From NCBI RefSeq assembly GCF_010550245.1, contig NZ_JAAGLU010000027.1, positions 90,877 to 154,876 on the forward strand: 64,000 nt of DNA, in the 5' to 3' direction. The position numbers and the translations under genes are program-made. Below are positions 17,701 to 26,708 of the stretch, piece by piece. Under the pieces are notes generated by a model. It had not been told where the DNA came from and did no database searches. It worked only from the letters and a program-made list of their open reading frames with translations. The DNA comes from Streptomyces sp. SID12501. GTDB taxonomy: Bacteria > Actinomycetota > Actinomycetes > Streptomycetales > Streptomycetaceae. Numbering within the stretch: position 1 is the first letter of the stretch; each line of letters opens with the position of its first letter.

Positions 17701-18144
17701 ATGTTTCCCCTTCCGCAAGACGGTGGTGTGTCCTACCGGCAGGAGTGCGGCCTGGACCTGCCGAGTGTGTGGCCTCGTCTGTGGCTCGTGCTGCCCGATA
17801 CCGCGCGCGCCGAGATAAAGGAGGCCAGAGAAGCGGTCAGCGAGGCCACAACGCTGGCCGGCTGGGCCGTGCTCTACGTCGCCGTGGCCTATCTGTGGTG
17901 GCCCGCTTTCCTCCTGGTCGCCGGCCTGTTCCTCACGGCACGGCAGCGAGGGCGCCGGGCCGTGCAGGCATACGCCCTGCTGGTGGAGGCGGCGCCCCGA
18001 CTGCACGCGAGCGACCTGGCCCGCAGTCTGGGCTTCGACCACACCGGTCCCCTCGACGCCCGGACCGGGCAGGCCATGACCCTGCCCGTCCAGGTGCAGG
18101 GTCATCTCATCCCGCTGACGGTCGGCTGGCCCCGGCAAAGGTAG
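17701..18144 (+). pseudogene. Truncated paralogue of the membrane protein (Mem-2)
   Basis: A 147-residue frame whose residues ~20-130 match the last ~120 residues of the protein ending at 17594: VWPRLWLVLPDTARAEIKEA against LWPHLWLHLPDTARAEITMA, then ATTLAGWAVLYVAVAYLWWP and LARSLGFDHTGPLDARTG. The N-terminal transmembrane pair and loop are absent and the first 18 codons do not match, so it is a 5'-deleted duplicate. It may still encode a TM hairpin with a soluble tail. It sits 67 bp before the second CHAT gene, in the position held by the intact membrane gene in the first module. Confidence 0.7.
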
Positions 18145-18183
18145 CCGGGCTGAGTGCGGGATGGTCTGCCAAATCCCGTCATG

Positions 18184-18198
18184 GGATGATTAGTTATC
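18184..18198. promoter_or_regulatory. GGATGATTAGTTATC element before CHAT-2
   Basis: Starting ~28 bp upstream of the CHAT-2 start, this sequence resembles the dyad at 16177-16190 (shared GGATGATT and a partly conserved right arm). It may be a shared regulatory site or a promoter -10 region. The evidence is the similarity alone. Confidence 0.3.
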
Positions 18199-18211
18199 GT
18201 TGTGACCGGGG

Positions 18212-21200
18212 GTGACTGACGGGGCGGTGGAACAAGACTTCCTCGCGGATATGGAAGCGCGGTTGCAGCGCTTCCGGACCAGTGGTGATCCTGCGCATCT
18301 GCTGGACGAAGGCGCCCAATGCGAGGCGGCTGCGTTGGCCACTTTCCTCAACGCCGATGTCGACCTCAGGTGCCACTTCACGCTGGGGTTGTTCCACTGG
18401 TACCGCAGTCGCCTCCTTCCTTGGCGCGACGCCATGGAAAACGCCGCGAAGGCCCAGGACTTGCTGTTGCCCTGCTACGTCGCTGGACGGGAAGACCTTC
18501 CGGCATCCGTGGTGCCGGTCCTGGCCGCGCGCGTTCTCCGGTCGGCGACCGGCCGGCTGGAGGAGACGATCGCCGGTTCGGCCGGTCCTCCGCCCAGCGA
18601 GCTGGTGTCGCTGTGGGCGCGCAGCTTGGAGCTGGCGGCGCCTGGGGTTCGGGAGGAGACCATCGCCCGAGTGCTGCCCGCGGGCGGAACGTATACGCCG
18701 GAGCAGTTGGACCTCCTGATCGACGTGGGCCGCGCCATCGCCAAAGCCACTCCGCGGGGCCATGGCCATGAAGCCCCCGGCATGTCCGTACTGGCCAGTT
18801 GCCTGATCGAGCGCTTTCACGCCAATAACGCCACAGCGGACCTCGAAGCGGCTGACGAGGCGTTCCGCAGGGCTCAGGGGATCACACCGCCAGACCACCC
18901 GATGGCCACCCAGCTGGAGCTCCAGCGTCGCCAGACGCGGCGCCTGCGACTAGCGCACATGGCAGGGAAGACAGAACTCGACGAGGCCGTCCGAGCCGCG
19001 TGCAACGCCCTGGTGGCTGCCGAGTCCGCCCCCGATCGACAGTCCCGGCTCCACGACCTCGCCACCGCGCTGGACAGCCGTTACCAACGGTTCCGGTCTG
19101 CCACCGACTTGCAGGACGCCATCAACGCATTCCAGGAGCTGAACGACCGTGCACCGGTCGACCACCCGGACGTCCTGCGCATCGACGAGATCAGCTCTTT
19201 GGCCGAGTTGTTGTCCGCGCGGTACCAGCTTCACCAACGGTTGCCCGACCTGGACAAGCTGATCGACGCGCTCACCGCGCTCGTCCACACCGTCCGCATC
19301 ACGTCCCCGCTGTACATCCCCTCCCTGCGCCATCTCGTCACCGTCATGGCGGGCCGCTCCGAGATCACCGGCCAGCCAAAGGACCTCGACGCAGCAATCA
19401 CGCTACTCGAGACCATCGAGCGTGATCTGCCCGCCAAGGCGCCGCCGACCGCCGACGTTCTCCTGCTCCACGGCCGCATCCTGCAGACGCGGGCGAGCCG
19501 CCTGGCATTACTAGCGGACCTTGACAAGGCCATCGAACTGTACGGGTCGGCCGCGGCGGCTTCGGCGCCCGGTCGGACCGTACGACTCGACGCCCTGCAA
19601 CGTCTGGGCTCGGCCCTGGGCCAGCGGGCTCAATGGTCGGGTAGCCGGCCTGACGACATCGACAAGGCGGTGTCCGCCGCCAAGGCAGCTGTCGACGAAG
19701 CTCCGCCCGATCACCCCCTACGTCCCTCGCTCCTGCACGACCTCGCCGGCGCCCATCATCTCCGACACAACCTGACCCGGAGCACCGCGGACCTCGACGC
19801 GGAGATCCGCATCAACCAGCTGCTGCTGGATGCCGGCGGCACCGAGGACCCGGAATACCCGCTGCACGCCCAAAACCTTGGGATCGCACTGCTGTTGCGG
19901 TCCGAAGCCGTGAACGCCCCGTCCGACGCGAACGAGGCGGTGGACGTACTGAGCGCGGCCCTCCAGTGGGCCAAAGAGGGCACCCCGCAGGTCGGTGTGC
20001 TGGAGCACATTCTTCGTGGGGCATACCGGTGGCGCTTCACATTCACCCGGGACTGGCGGGACGCGTGGGCCGGGGCCACGGCCACGAAAGGGAATCCGCC
20101 CCCTGATGAGTCATCCGCCGACCGGCTCTTCATGCAGGCGGACAGCTGGCCACAGTCTCTCTACCCCGTCCTCGTCGATGGACTGGGGGTGGCGCATACG
20201 GAGACGCCCGGCTGGAACGAAGGTCTGATTCCCTTCCTGACCCAGGTGGGTGAAGCTCTGGACAACGTGCCTCCAGGGACCCCCGGATGGCTCTACGCGC
20301 AGCGCTTCAGGCAAGTCCTGCGTGAGTCGCCGGCCGCCCTCGGCAGCCTGGCCGGGGTAGAGGAACTGATCAACGCCTACAGAGCCGTTCTGCAGCCGAT
20401 CAACCTACCAACCACGACCACCGGCCACTTGGACTACGACGCCTCGCTGAAGGCGCTCAGGCACGAGCTCCGTGACCCCGCCGCCCGCCCGTACGGCGCG
20501 CTGCGCGTCCAGACGCTGATCGACGCACAGCACAAGGCACTCGAAGAACCGGAGCCATCCGTGCCTGCGCGGTACACCCACCAACTGCTGGCCTGCGCTC
20601 TACTCACCACCTACGAGCGCTCCGGTGACCTGCACGAGCTCGACGCGGCCGTACGCGCCATGCGCGCTGCACTGGCGGCCACCCCTTTCAACAACCCGGA
20701 GCGGGCCGCGCACCACTGCTTCCTGGCCGATGCCCTGTGGCAACGGTACGAGCGGACGGGCGAACAAGAGGACCTCACCAGCGTGATCGCCTCGCTGAGA
20801 CACCTGAGCAAGCTGCTTCCACGTGGCGGCTGTGGGCAATGCCGGCGGTGCCGCCTGCGGGGCCGGCTCCACTTCAACCTCGCCTGCGCGTTGCGGCGCG
20901 TCTTCGAACAGACCGGGCGTGAGGAGGACGGGGCGACGGCCCTCCTGCAGGTATACCTGGCACGGGCCTACGTGCTTCCGGGTCATCCCGACTGCGACCT
21001 GTACGGGGCACTGATCAACTGGTGGACCCCGGCCTCCGCACAATCCACCGAGGACTTGAAGGAACTGATCCGTGCCTACCGCGCCGTGAACGACGACCTG
21101 CCCGAGGGAGATCCCGATCGGACAGTGTGTCAGTCAAGTCTCGGAGAGCTGCTGCGGCCGCTTCACCTACGTACCCAGGACAGCACGACCTTGGACGCGG

Positions 21201-23014
21201 CCATCGAGGCTACCCAGTGTGCCGTAGCGGGAACCGTGGTACCGCGGGCGGCACACGCCTGCGACCTGACGCGGCTGGCCGCACTGCTGCTCCAACGCCA
21301 CCAACAAGAGCGCGATGAGGCCGACCGCGAAGCGGCGATCCAGGCGTACACGCAGGCGGCGGCCGTCCCCACAGCACCGCCGTCCCTGCGCATCCACGCC
21401 GCCCAATCCGCCGCCGCACTCTGCGCCCCCGACCGCCCCAGGGATGCCACCCAACTGCTCACCAATGCGATGCGACTGCTCCCCGACACGGCCCCTCGGC
21501 ATCGGCCGCGCGCGTTGCAGGAAAGCGCCCTGTCCGCTTTCCCCGGCCTGGTGGCCGACGCCGCGGCACTCACGCTCCGCACTGCGGATGCGGAGACGCA
21601 GGAGCCGCCTGCCTACCAGGCGTTAACCCTGCTGGAGTCAGGCCGTGCGGTACTGATCTGCCAGGCCCTGGAGGTCCGGGGCGACATCGCCCTCCTGCGG
21701 CAACACCATCCACAACTGGCCCACCATTTCGTAGAGCTGCGCGCCGCACTCCATCTCCCCGACGGCGAAGGCGAGGTGGAAGGAGAAGCAACCAGCTCAG
21801 CGACCCGAGCCTCCCAGCACAGTCGCCGCCTGACCGAAGAGCTCACCGAGGTGCTGCAGGAGATCCGCAGGCAGCCCGGTTTCGCCTCGTTCGCGCGGCC
21901 GCCGACCCTGCGGCAGCTGACAGCCCAGGCAGCCCAAGGTCCCATCGTCGTCTACAACGTGAGCGACTACCGCAGCGATGCCCTGATCATCACTGAAGAC
22001 GGCATCATGAGTCTGGCGCTGCCGACTCTCACTCCGCATGCCGTGAGACATCAGGTGCGGGCCTTCCAGCATGCACTGAGGCAGGCCACCGACCCGCAGC
22101 TGAGAGCCGTGGATCGTACGGGCGCCCAAGGACGTATGCGGACCGTTCTCGCATGGCTCTGGGACAGTGCGGCCGGTCCCGTGCTGCACCGCCTCGGCAT
22201 CGACTCCGCGCACCGCACATCAGCCCCATGGCCCCGAGTGTGGTGGATACCGGGCGGTCTGCTCGGGCAGCTCCCCCTGCACGCAGCCGGCCGTCACGAC
22301 GAGGCCCTCGACGCCCCCGATCGCCGCACCGTACTGGACCGGGTGGTCTCCTCCTTCTCGCCCAGCATCCGGGCACTCGACCACTCCCGCACGCGCGACA
22401 GAAGCCAGCACCGGCCACTCGACAAGGCGCTGATCATCTCCATGCCGACGACCCCCGGCATGAACGCCCCGCTCAACTGCGCCGATAAGGAAGCCCACCT
22501 ACTGAAGTCCCGGCTTCCCGCGTCCCTCCGACTCACGGACGCGACGAGCGCTCAGGTCATGGAGCACCTGGCCGACTACCCGATCGTCCACTTCGCCTGC
22601 CATGCCGTGTGTCATCCGACGGAACCCTCGCAAAGCACGTTGCTCCTCACCGACCACGCCTCCGCTCCCATGACCGTGCGACGTCTGAACACCCTCAACC
22701 TCGGACAGGGCCGGCTCGCCTACCTCTCCGCCTGCAGTACGGCCGTCACCGCCGCCGATACCCTGCTCGACGAAGCCATCCACCTCACATCGGCGTTCCA
22801 ACTCGCAGGCTTCCCTCATGTCATCGGCACCCTGTGGCCAGTGGACGACACGACCGCCCTCCAGATCGCCACGGCCTTCTACGGCCATCTCACCGAGACC
22901 GGCTCCGGACCCGGCGACGTGGCTCTGGCACTGCACAAGGCCCAGCGCGAACTCCGCGATACCCATCCTCTATTGGTCAGCACCTGGGTCGCCCACCTGC
23001 ACACCGGCGCCTGA
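18212..23014 (+). CDS. TPR-repeat CHAT-domain protease, conflict-system effector (CHAT-2)
   Basis: A 1600-residue protein, GTG 18212. The N-terminal ~60 residues (TLGLFHWYRSRLLPW) align by eye with CHAT-1 (ALAWFHWYRSVALAD), so the two are full-length paralogues with an expanded middle here. The middle has TPR-like units (ALDSRYQRFRSATDLQDAI and similar). A Cys cluster GGCGQCRRCRLRGR lies near residue 875 and is absent from CHAT-1. The C-terminal ~400 residues are a CHAT peptidase with H1464 in PIVHFACHAVCH and C1508 in LAYLSACSTAV, again 44 apart, plus WWIPGGLLGQLPLHAAG. It is cytoplasmic. It follows a truncated membrane-protein copy, so its own intact partner may be the membrane gene at 24245 or the first module. 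Confidence 0.9.
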   Translation: MTDGAVEQDFLADMEARLQRFRTSGDPAHLLDEGAQCEAAALATFLNADVDLRCHFTLGLFHWYRSRLLPWRDAMENAAKAQDLLLPCYVAGREDLPASVVPVLAARVLRSATGRLEETIAGSAGPPPSELVSLWARSLELAAPGVREETIARVLPAGGTYTPEQLDLLIDVGRAIAKATPRGHGHEAPGMSVLASCLIERFHANNATADLEAADEAFRRAQGITPPDHPMATQLELQRRQTRRLRLAHMAGKTELDEAVRAACNALVAAESAPDRQSRLHDLATALDSRYQRFRSATDLQDAINAFQELNDRAPVDHPDVLRIDEISSLAELLSARYQLHQRLPDLDKLIDALTALVHTVRITSPLYIPSLRHLVTVMAGRSEITGQPKDLDAAITLLETIERDLPAKAPPTADVLLLHGRILQTRASRLALLADLDKAIELYGSAAAASAPGRTVRLDALQRLGSALGQRAQWSGSRPDDIDKAVSAAKAAVDEAPPDHPLRPSLLHDLAGAHHLRHNLTRSTADLDAEIRINQLLLDAGGTEDPEYPLHAQNLGIALLLRSEAVNAPSDANEAVDVLSAALQWAKEGTPQVGVLEHILRGAYRWRFTFTRDWRDAWAGATATKGNPPPDESSADRLFMQADSWPQSLYPVLVDGLGVAHTETPGWNEGLIPFLTQVGEALDNVPPGTPGWLYAQRFRQVLRESPAALGSLAGVEELINAYRAVLQPINLPTTTTGHLDYDASLKALRHELRDPAARPYGALRVQTLIDAQHKALEEPEPSVPARYTHQLLACALLTTYERSGDLHELDAAVRAMRAALAATPFNNPERAAHHCFLADALWQRYERTGEQEDLTSVIASLRHLSKLLPRGGCGQCRRCRLRGRLHFNLACALRRVFEQTGREEDGATALLQVYLARAYVLPGHPDCDLYGALINWWTPASAQSTEDLKELIRAYRAVNDDLPEGDPDRTVCQSSLGELLRPLHLRTQDSTTLDAAIEATQCAVAGTVVPRAAHACDLTRLAALLLQRHQQERDEADREAAIQAYTQAAAVPTAPPSLRIHAAQSAAALCAPDRPRDATQLLTNAMRLLPDTAPRHRPRALQESALSAFPGLVADAAALTLRTADAETQEPPAYQALTLLESGRAVLICQALEVRGDIALLRQHHPQLAHHFVELRAALHLPDGEGEVEGEATSSATRASQHSRRLTEELTEVLQEIRRQPGFASFARPPTLRQLTAQAAQGPIVVYNVSDYRSDALIITEDGIMSLALPTLTPHAVRHQVRAFQHALRQATDPQLRAVDRTGAQGRMRTVLAWLWDSAAGPVLHRLGIDSAHRTSAPWPRVWWIPGGLLGQLPLHAAGRHDEALDAPDRRTVLDRVVSSFSPSIRALDHSRTRDRSQHRPLDKALIISMPTTPGMNAPLNCADKEAHLLKSRLPASLRLTDATSAQVMEHLADYPIVHFACHAVCHPTEPSQSTLLLTDHASAPMTVRRLNTLNLGQGRLAYLSACSTAVTAADTLLDEAIHLTSAFQLAGFPHVIGTLWPVDDTTALQIATAFYGHLTETGSGPGDVALALHKAQRELRDTHPLLVSTWVAHLHTGA

Positions 23015-23392
23015 GCGGCTCAGTCTTTAGTCTTCTGGGGGCGGGCACTCGTAGGCGAGGTTCCCGCAGGCGCGCTGATGCGCCCGGTACTTCCGCGGCC
23101 GGCCGTCAAATCAGGCCCGCGTCTAGGCACCGATGGGTGTTCAGCACTTCGTGGATACTGATCCGCGGGTGGCCTGGAGGACCGCTTGGGTCGTCTCCCA
23201 GCGAGTGCAATCGCAAAGTAGGCACATTCTGGAAACGTCGCAGGACCACGGACGCCATAGGGCGCCAACCGCGTCTGCACGCCAGCGCAGTCGAACTCAC
23301 GACGAATCTGCACCGGAGCGGCTTCGTCGTCTCACGGCTCCGCGCAGAGGTCCCGTCAGGACGGACCCCCAGCGGGGCCGCACCGTATCACC
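23015..23392. other. Intergenic region after CHAT-2, no intact gene
   Basis: About 380 bp between the CHAT-2 stop and the truncated IS110 copy. Short open frames exist on both strands, but none has a ribosome site or recognisable family. A minus-strand text, IHEVLNTHRCLDAGLI, might be a gene fragment. I assign nothing. Confidence 0.4.
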
Positions 23393-23865
23393 GACGCCCC
23401 TATGACGCGGGGGTGTAGGAAACCGGTCTGACCAGGTTGAAGACCTCGCGGGCGGCATATCGCTTGAGGCATCGGATGATCTCACGGCGGGTCTTGCCCT
23501 CCTGGGTGCGGCGTTCGTAGTACGCCTGGGTGCGCGGGTCGTGGCGCAGCCGGGTGAACACGATGCGGTGCAGGGCGGCGTTCGCCTGGCGGTCGCCGCC
23601 GTGGTTGAGCCGCCGCGTGCTCCGCCGGCCCGAGGAGTACTCGACGGGGCTGACTCCGCAAAGGGCGGCAAAGGACGCCTCGGTGTTCAGCCGCTCGGGG
23701 TTGTCTCCCATGGTGATCAGGAGCGTGACGGCACTGTCCGGGCCTATGCCCACCGGTACGAGCAGCTGCGGGGCGTGGCGCTCGACGAGCCGGGTCAGGC
23801 GTTGGTTGAGCTCATCGATCTGGCCGGTGAGCTGTTCGATGCGCTGGGCCAGCATGCTCAGGGTC
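23393..23865 (-). mobile_element. IS110-family element, truncated (3' part of transposase only)
   Basis: From GACGCCCCTATGACG at 23393 the sequence follows the two full IS110 copies closely (transposase residues ~215 to the end: MLAQRIEQLTGQIDEL to LVRPVSYTPAS). At GGGTC (23865) the similarity ends abruptly and IS5-like debris follows. The DEDD catalytic half and left end are gone, so it cannot move by itself. Confidence 0.88.
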
Positions 23866-23980
23866 CCTGGAAGGAGGCGCCAAGCACCCGGAAACGGCTG
23901 AAGCCACTGGTGCGCGGTATCCCCGCAGATCCGCTCCCGGCGCGGCTCACGTTGTCTGCGGCCGGCCGGACTCCGGGCCG

Positions 23981-24118
23981 ACGGGGACGCTCGCGGAGTG
24001 CGACCGCCTGGGCGACGGCCGGGCCGACTGCTCCGCCACGCACCGCCCGAATGGCGTGCACGTGCAGTTGCTGACCGATCCGGATGGCCGACCGCCGTGG
24101 ATCTCAGCCCGGATGCCC
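23981..24118 (+). mobile_element. IS5-family transposase fragment
   Basis: A plus-strand stretch encodes TGTLAECDRLGDGRADCSAT, then NGVHVQLLTDPDGRPPWIS and ARMP, the central DDE-domain segment of Streptomyces IS5-type transposases. Both ends are missing. It abuts the truncated IS110 copy, so nested insertion or deletion shaped this spot. 24119-24244 holds nothing I can name. Confidence 0.7.
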
Positions 24119-24244
24119 TTCCGTTCGTCGGCAGTCTGTGTGACGCCGCCTCCAGTTGCTTACAGCAGCACGAGAAGTCGCATCCGGGAGACGCAACTCG
24201 CCCACAGATGCCAGCGCCGACTCCCGTCGTCACCGGGCGGTCGT

Positions 24245-25279
24245 TCACCGAGGCTCGCCCATGCCAGGCGAGGAGCGGAAGCGGTTCAAAGCGACAGCTC
24301 GGTCGTGGAACCGGGAACGGGACATCCGAGAGACCATCCGCCACATTTCTCTCTCTTCTGCGATGTCCTGTGGCAGGTCAAGGCCCATGGCCTGAGCCAA
24401 TGGGAGGCGCCCCAGGTTGACCAGTGCGCGGACGGCTGCCGCCCATTCATCAGTCGCTGCAACCGCGGCCCGATACCAAAGCGGGCACAGAGCGCAGAGG
24501 ACGCCGGCCGTGCCGAGGAGAACTGGAGGATCGGAACTATCAACCGATGTGGCACACAGGGCCATGGCGACGAGGACTGTGTGCCCGTACAGCAGGGCTA
24601 TGAAGAAGTCGACGCTGGTGCGCGCGGTGTCGACCTGTCGGCGAGCTTGCTCGGGTGCCATCGCGGTGAGCTCGTTCCAAAGTACCTGAGAATCTAGGCG
24701 ATACCGGTCATAGCCGTACTCCTCCAAGCGCCGAATGGCGTTGCCGAGCCTAGTAGGCGTGACCTGGTCGTCCTGCACCGGATATCTGGCCAGCCGCTCA
24801 CCAAGCAGCGCCTGCTGCGTCGCTGTTAGTACTTCGTCGCGTGGATCCGGCCCGGCTGGGGCTCCTCCGTCAGGGGTAGGTGGCCTCTGTGCAGTGCCTG
24901 CCGACTGCATCCGCTCAGCTGCAGCCCGACGCGCGCGGCGCGTCCGTGTCAGTTCATCGGCCAGGTCGCTACGGCGCTTGCGGTGGTGGCGACTGCGTCG
25001 CGCATACAGCCGCGCCGGCCAGAGCAGGTACCCCTCCAAAACTCGATAGAGGGGGACTTGCAAGGCATTGAGGATGAGGCCCGTCAATACGGAAGCAATC
25101 AGCAACAGCAGCGCCTTGGCACCCGGCGAGGCAGTGAATATCTGGTTCGCCACCGGGACCTGGCGCAGGCTGGGCCCCATGGTGATGGCCAGAATGCCCA
25201 AGTTGATGGCTGTCGGCAGGATCCAGCCGACCAACAGGCTCCACCCGCCACCGAGAACACCCTTGGCGATATCCCCCAA
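24245..25279 (-). CDS. Four-helix membrane protein, conflict-system partner (Mem-3)
   Basis: A 344-residue protein. The TTG start at 25279 follows the stop of the HEPN gene directly. Two N-terminal TM helices lie at ~14-34 (LLVGWILPTAINLGILAI) and ~54-75 (KALLLLIASVLTGLILNAL), then a ~145-residue charged loop (RRSRHHRKRRSDL), the block TPTRLGNAIRRLEEYGYDRY with LDSQVLWNELTAMAPEQARR, and a second TM pair at ~222-272. The layout and the block before the second TM pair are those of the 316-residue protein at 16644, so it belongs to the same family though diverged. Direct coupling with the HEPN gene suggests that this membrane component serves different soluble effectors. Confidence 0.72.
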   Translation of the reverse strand: MGDIAKGVLGGGWSLLVGWILPTAINLGILAITMGPSLRQVPVANQIFTASPGAKALLLLIASVLTGLILNALQVPLYRVLEGYLLWPARLYARRSRHHRKRRSDLADELTRTRRARRAAAERMQSAGTAQRPPTPDGGAPAGPDPRDEVLTATQQALLGERLARYPVQDDQVTPTRLGNAIRRLEEYGYDRYRLDSQVLWNELTAMAPEQARRQVDTARTSVDFFIALLYGHTVLVAMALCATSVDSSDPPVLLGTAGVLCALCPLWYRAAVAATDEWAAAVRALVNLGRLPLAQAMGLDLPQDIAEEREMWRMVSRMSRSRFHDRAVALNRFRSSPGMGEPR

Positions 25280-26188
25280 CTACTCGTCCCATTCATCGTC
25301 GTCATCGCCCAATGGAGGGCCCGGCGGGGTGTGACCAAGGGGTATGTCTAGCGGTGGGCTTTCGAGCGCTGCGCGCTCGTCGGCGTCTCTGAACGCGGGC
25401 TCCGGGTCCGGCAGTCGCAGATTTTCAAGCTGCCGAGAGTCAGACAGGAGTATCCGCTGGCTGATCCGGAGAAACATCCGAGCATCGCGAAGCAAGTCCT
25501 CCGCTTCGCGCATGCTCGCCGCGCCCGGGAGGCCGGCCTCGGCGCGAGCGCGCGTTCGAGCCCTGGCCGCGAAGAGAACGCTCCACTCGGTCAGCTCCGG
25601 AGCTACTTCAGGAAGCACCTCCCATGCGCTGCGGATCTGCCTGCGGCGCCCATCGCTCGCGCCTTCCGGCGGCCGGCCTCGGGCAGCAAGCACTGCGGCG
25701 GCGGTGCGTAACGCTGCCAGATGAGCCGTGGCGAAACGATCATTCGCAGACTCCATCGCAGATGCCTCTTGCAGGCCGGCCTCTGCCTGGGCCAACAGAT
25801 CCAGCGCAGGACGGGGAACGGTCCCCTGAAGCCTGCGGGCTCTCGCAGCGAGATCCATCAACTCTCGAAGGCGCGATATCAGCGCCTCTGGGACGCTGGT
25901 GGCTGCCAAAGCGTCATCCAGCTGGCGTGCGACCGTTCCAACCGTTCGTTCCGCATCGGCGATCTCGTCGAACGCGCGGTATACGAGCGCCACAGCCCTG
26001 ACGGTCTGGGCGTCCGTACCAGCCGCGAGGTGGAGGCGAATTTCCGCTAGGCACTGTGCGACTGCCGTAGAGGTCCCAGGGACGTCATTGACGTCTTTCC
26101 CATAGGTGAAACGGATAACGGTGCCGCCGTGGCCATCCGAAACAGCACCCTCTTTGACCGCAGATCGTCGACTGTTGCCCGACGCCAT
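25280..26188 (-). CDS. SAV_6107-like HEPN-domain protein with N-terminal extension
   Basis: A 302-residue protein. ATG at 26188 is chosen; the open frame further upstream runs through a flavoprotein relic and looks non-coding. Residues ~125-250 match the SAV_6107-like HEPN pattern: DLLAQAEAGLQEASAM, NDRFATAHLAALRTAAAVLA, WEVLPEVAPELTEWSVLF, REAEDLLRDARMFL. The HEPN Rx4H motif is present as R151-FATA-H156. Residues 1-110 are an unnamed helical extension, and the C-terminus is acidic (GDDDDEWDE). HEPN proteins are often RNases or RNA-binding scaffolds in conflict systems; SAV_6107 itself has no proven activity. Its stop touches the start of the membrane gene, so they form an operon. Confidence 0.78.
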   Translation of the reverse strand: MASGNSRRSAVKEGAVSDGHGGTVIRFTYGKDVNDVPGTSTAVAQCLAEIRLHLAAGTDAQTVRAVALVYRAFDEIADAERTVGTVARQLDDALAATSVPEALISRLRELMDLAARARRLQGTVPRPALDLLAQAEAGLQEASAMESANDRFATAHLAALRTAAAVLAARGRPPEGASDGRRRQIRSAWEVLPEVAPELTEWSVLFAARARTRARAEAGLPGAASMREAEDLLRDARMFLRISQRILLSDSRQLENLRLPDPEPAFRDADERAALESPPLDIPLGHTPPGPPLGDDDDEWDE

Positions 26189-26430
26189 CACACCCCCGAA
26201 GCCCACACGAATGTTGCACACGACGCCCTCACCAGTGGTGGCGTAAGGACGCGCGATCCGCCCGAGGTTATCGCGCGGGGAACCTCCTGGACACGTGCGA
26301 GTCGGGCATCTGCAACCGCGACTGCTCTGGTTAGTACCGGAAAGCGCGACCTGGTACACGGCCCCAGTCAGCGCCCAGGAGCGGCCCAGCGGTGCGTCTG
26401 GCTGCCGGGGCGGAAGGGCGGAACCGCCTC

Positions 26431-26600
26431 TCAACACAAATCCCTTGCACAGGTGTGCAGTCGGACCTCGACGCTGGCTTCGCACAGCAGCGCCGCGCTC
26501 TCCTGCGCAGACTGTCCGGCGCCCACCACGACGACATCCGTCCCCGGAGAGCCGCACGTTGGCACACGACCGGCTGGCGGAGTTACTGACCGAGCCTGCA
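26431..26600 (-). pseudogene. FAD/NAD(P)-binding flavoprotein fragment
   Basis: A minus-strand frame encodes GTDVVVVGAGQSAQESAALL then EASVEVRLHTCARDLC and a stop. This is a Rossmann GxGxxA motif like that of lysine/ornithine-N-monooxygenase-type flavoproteins. Only ~50 residues remain and there is no start. It lies between the HEPN gene and the HEAT-like gene; the remaining gap (26189-26430, 26601-26708) shows no gene. Confidence 0.55.
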
Positions 26601-26708
26601 TAGACCGCCCCAGAGCCCGCAGGGACAGCCACACAGCCTGCCGCACGCGACCCCCGCCCCGCCGAAATCCGCAGGCGCCACCCCCGCTCGCCAGACAGAA
26701 TCGCCCTC

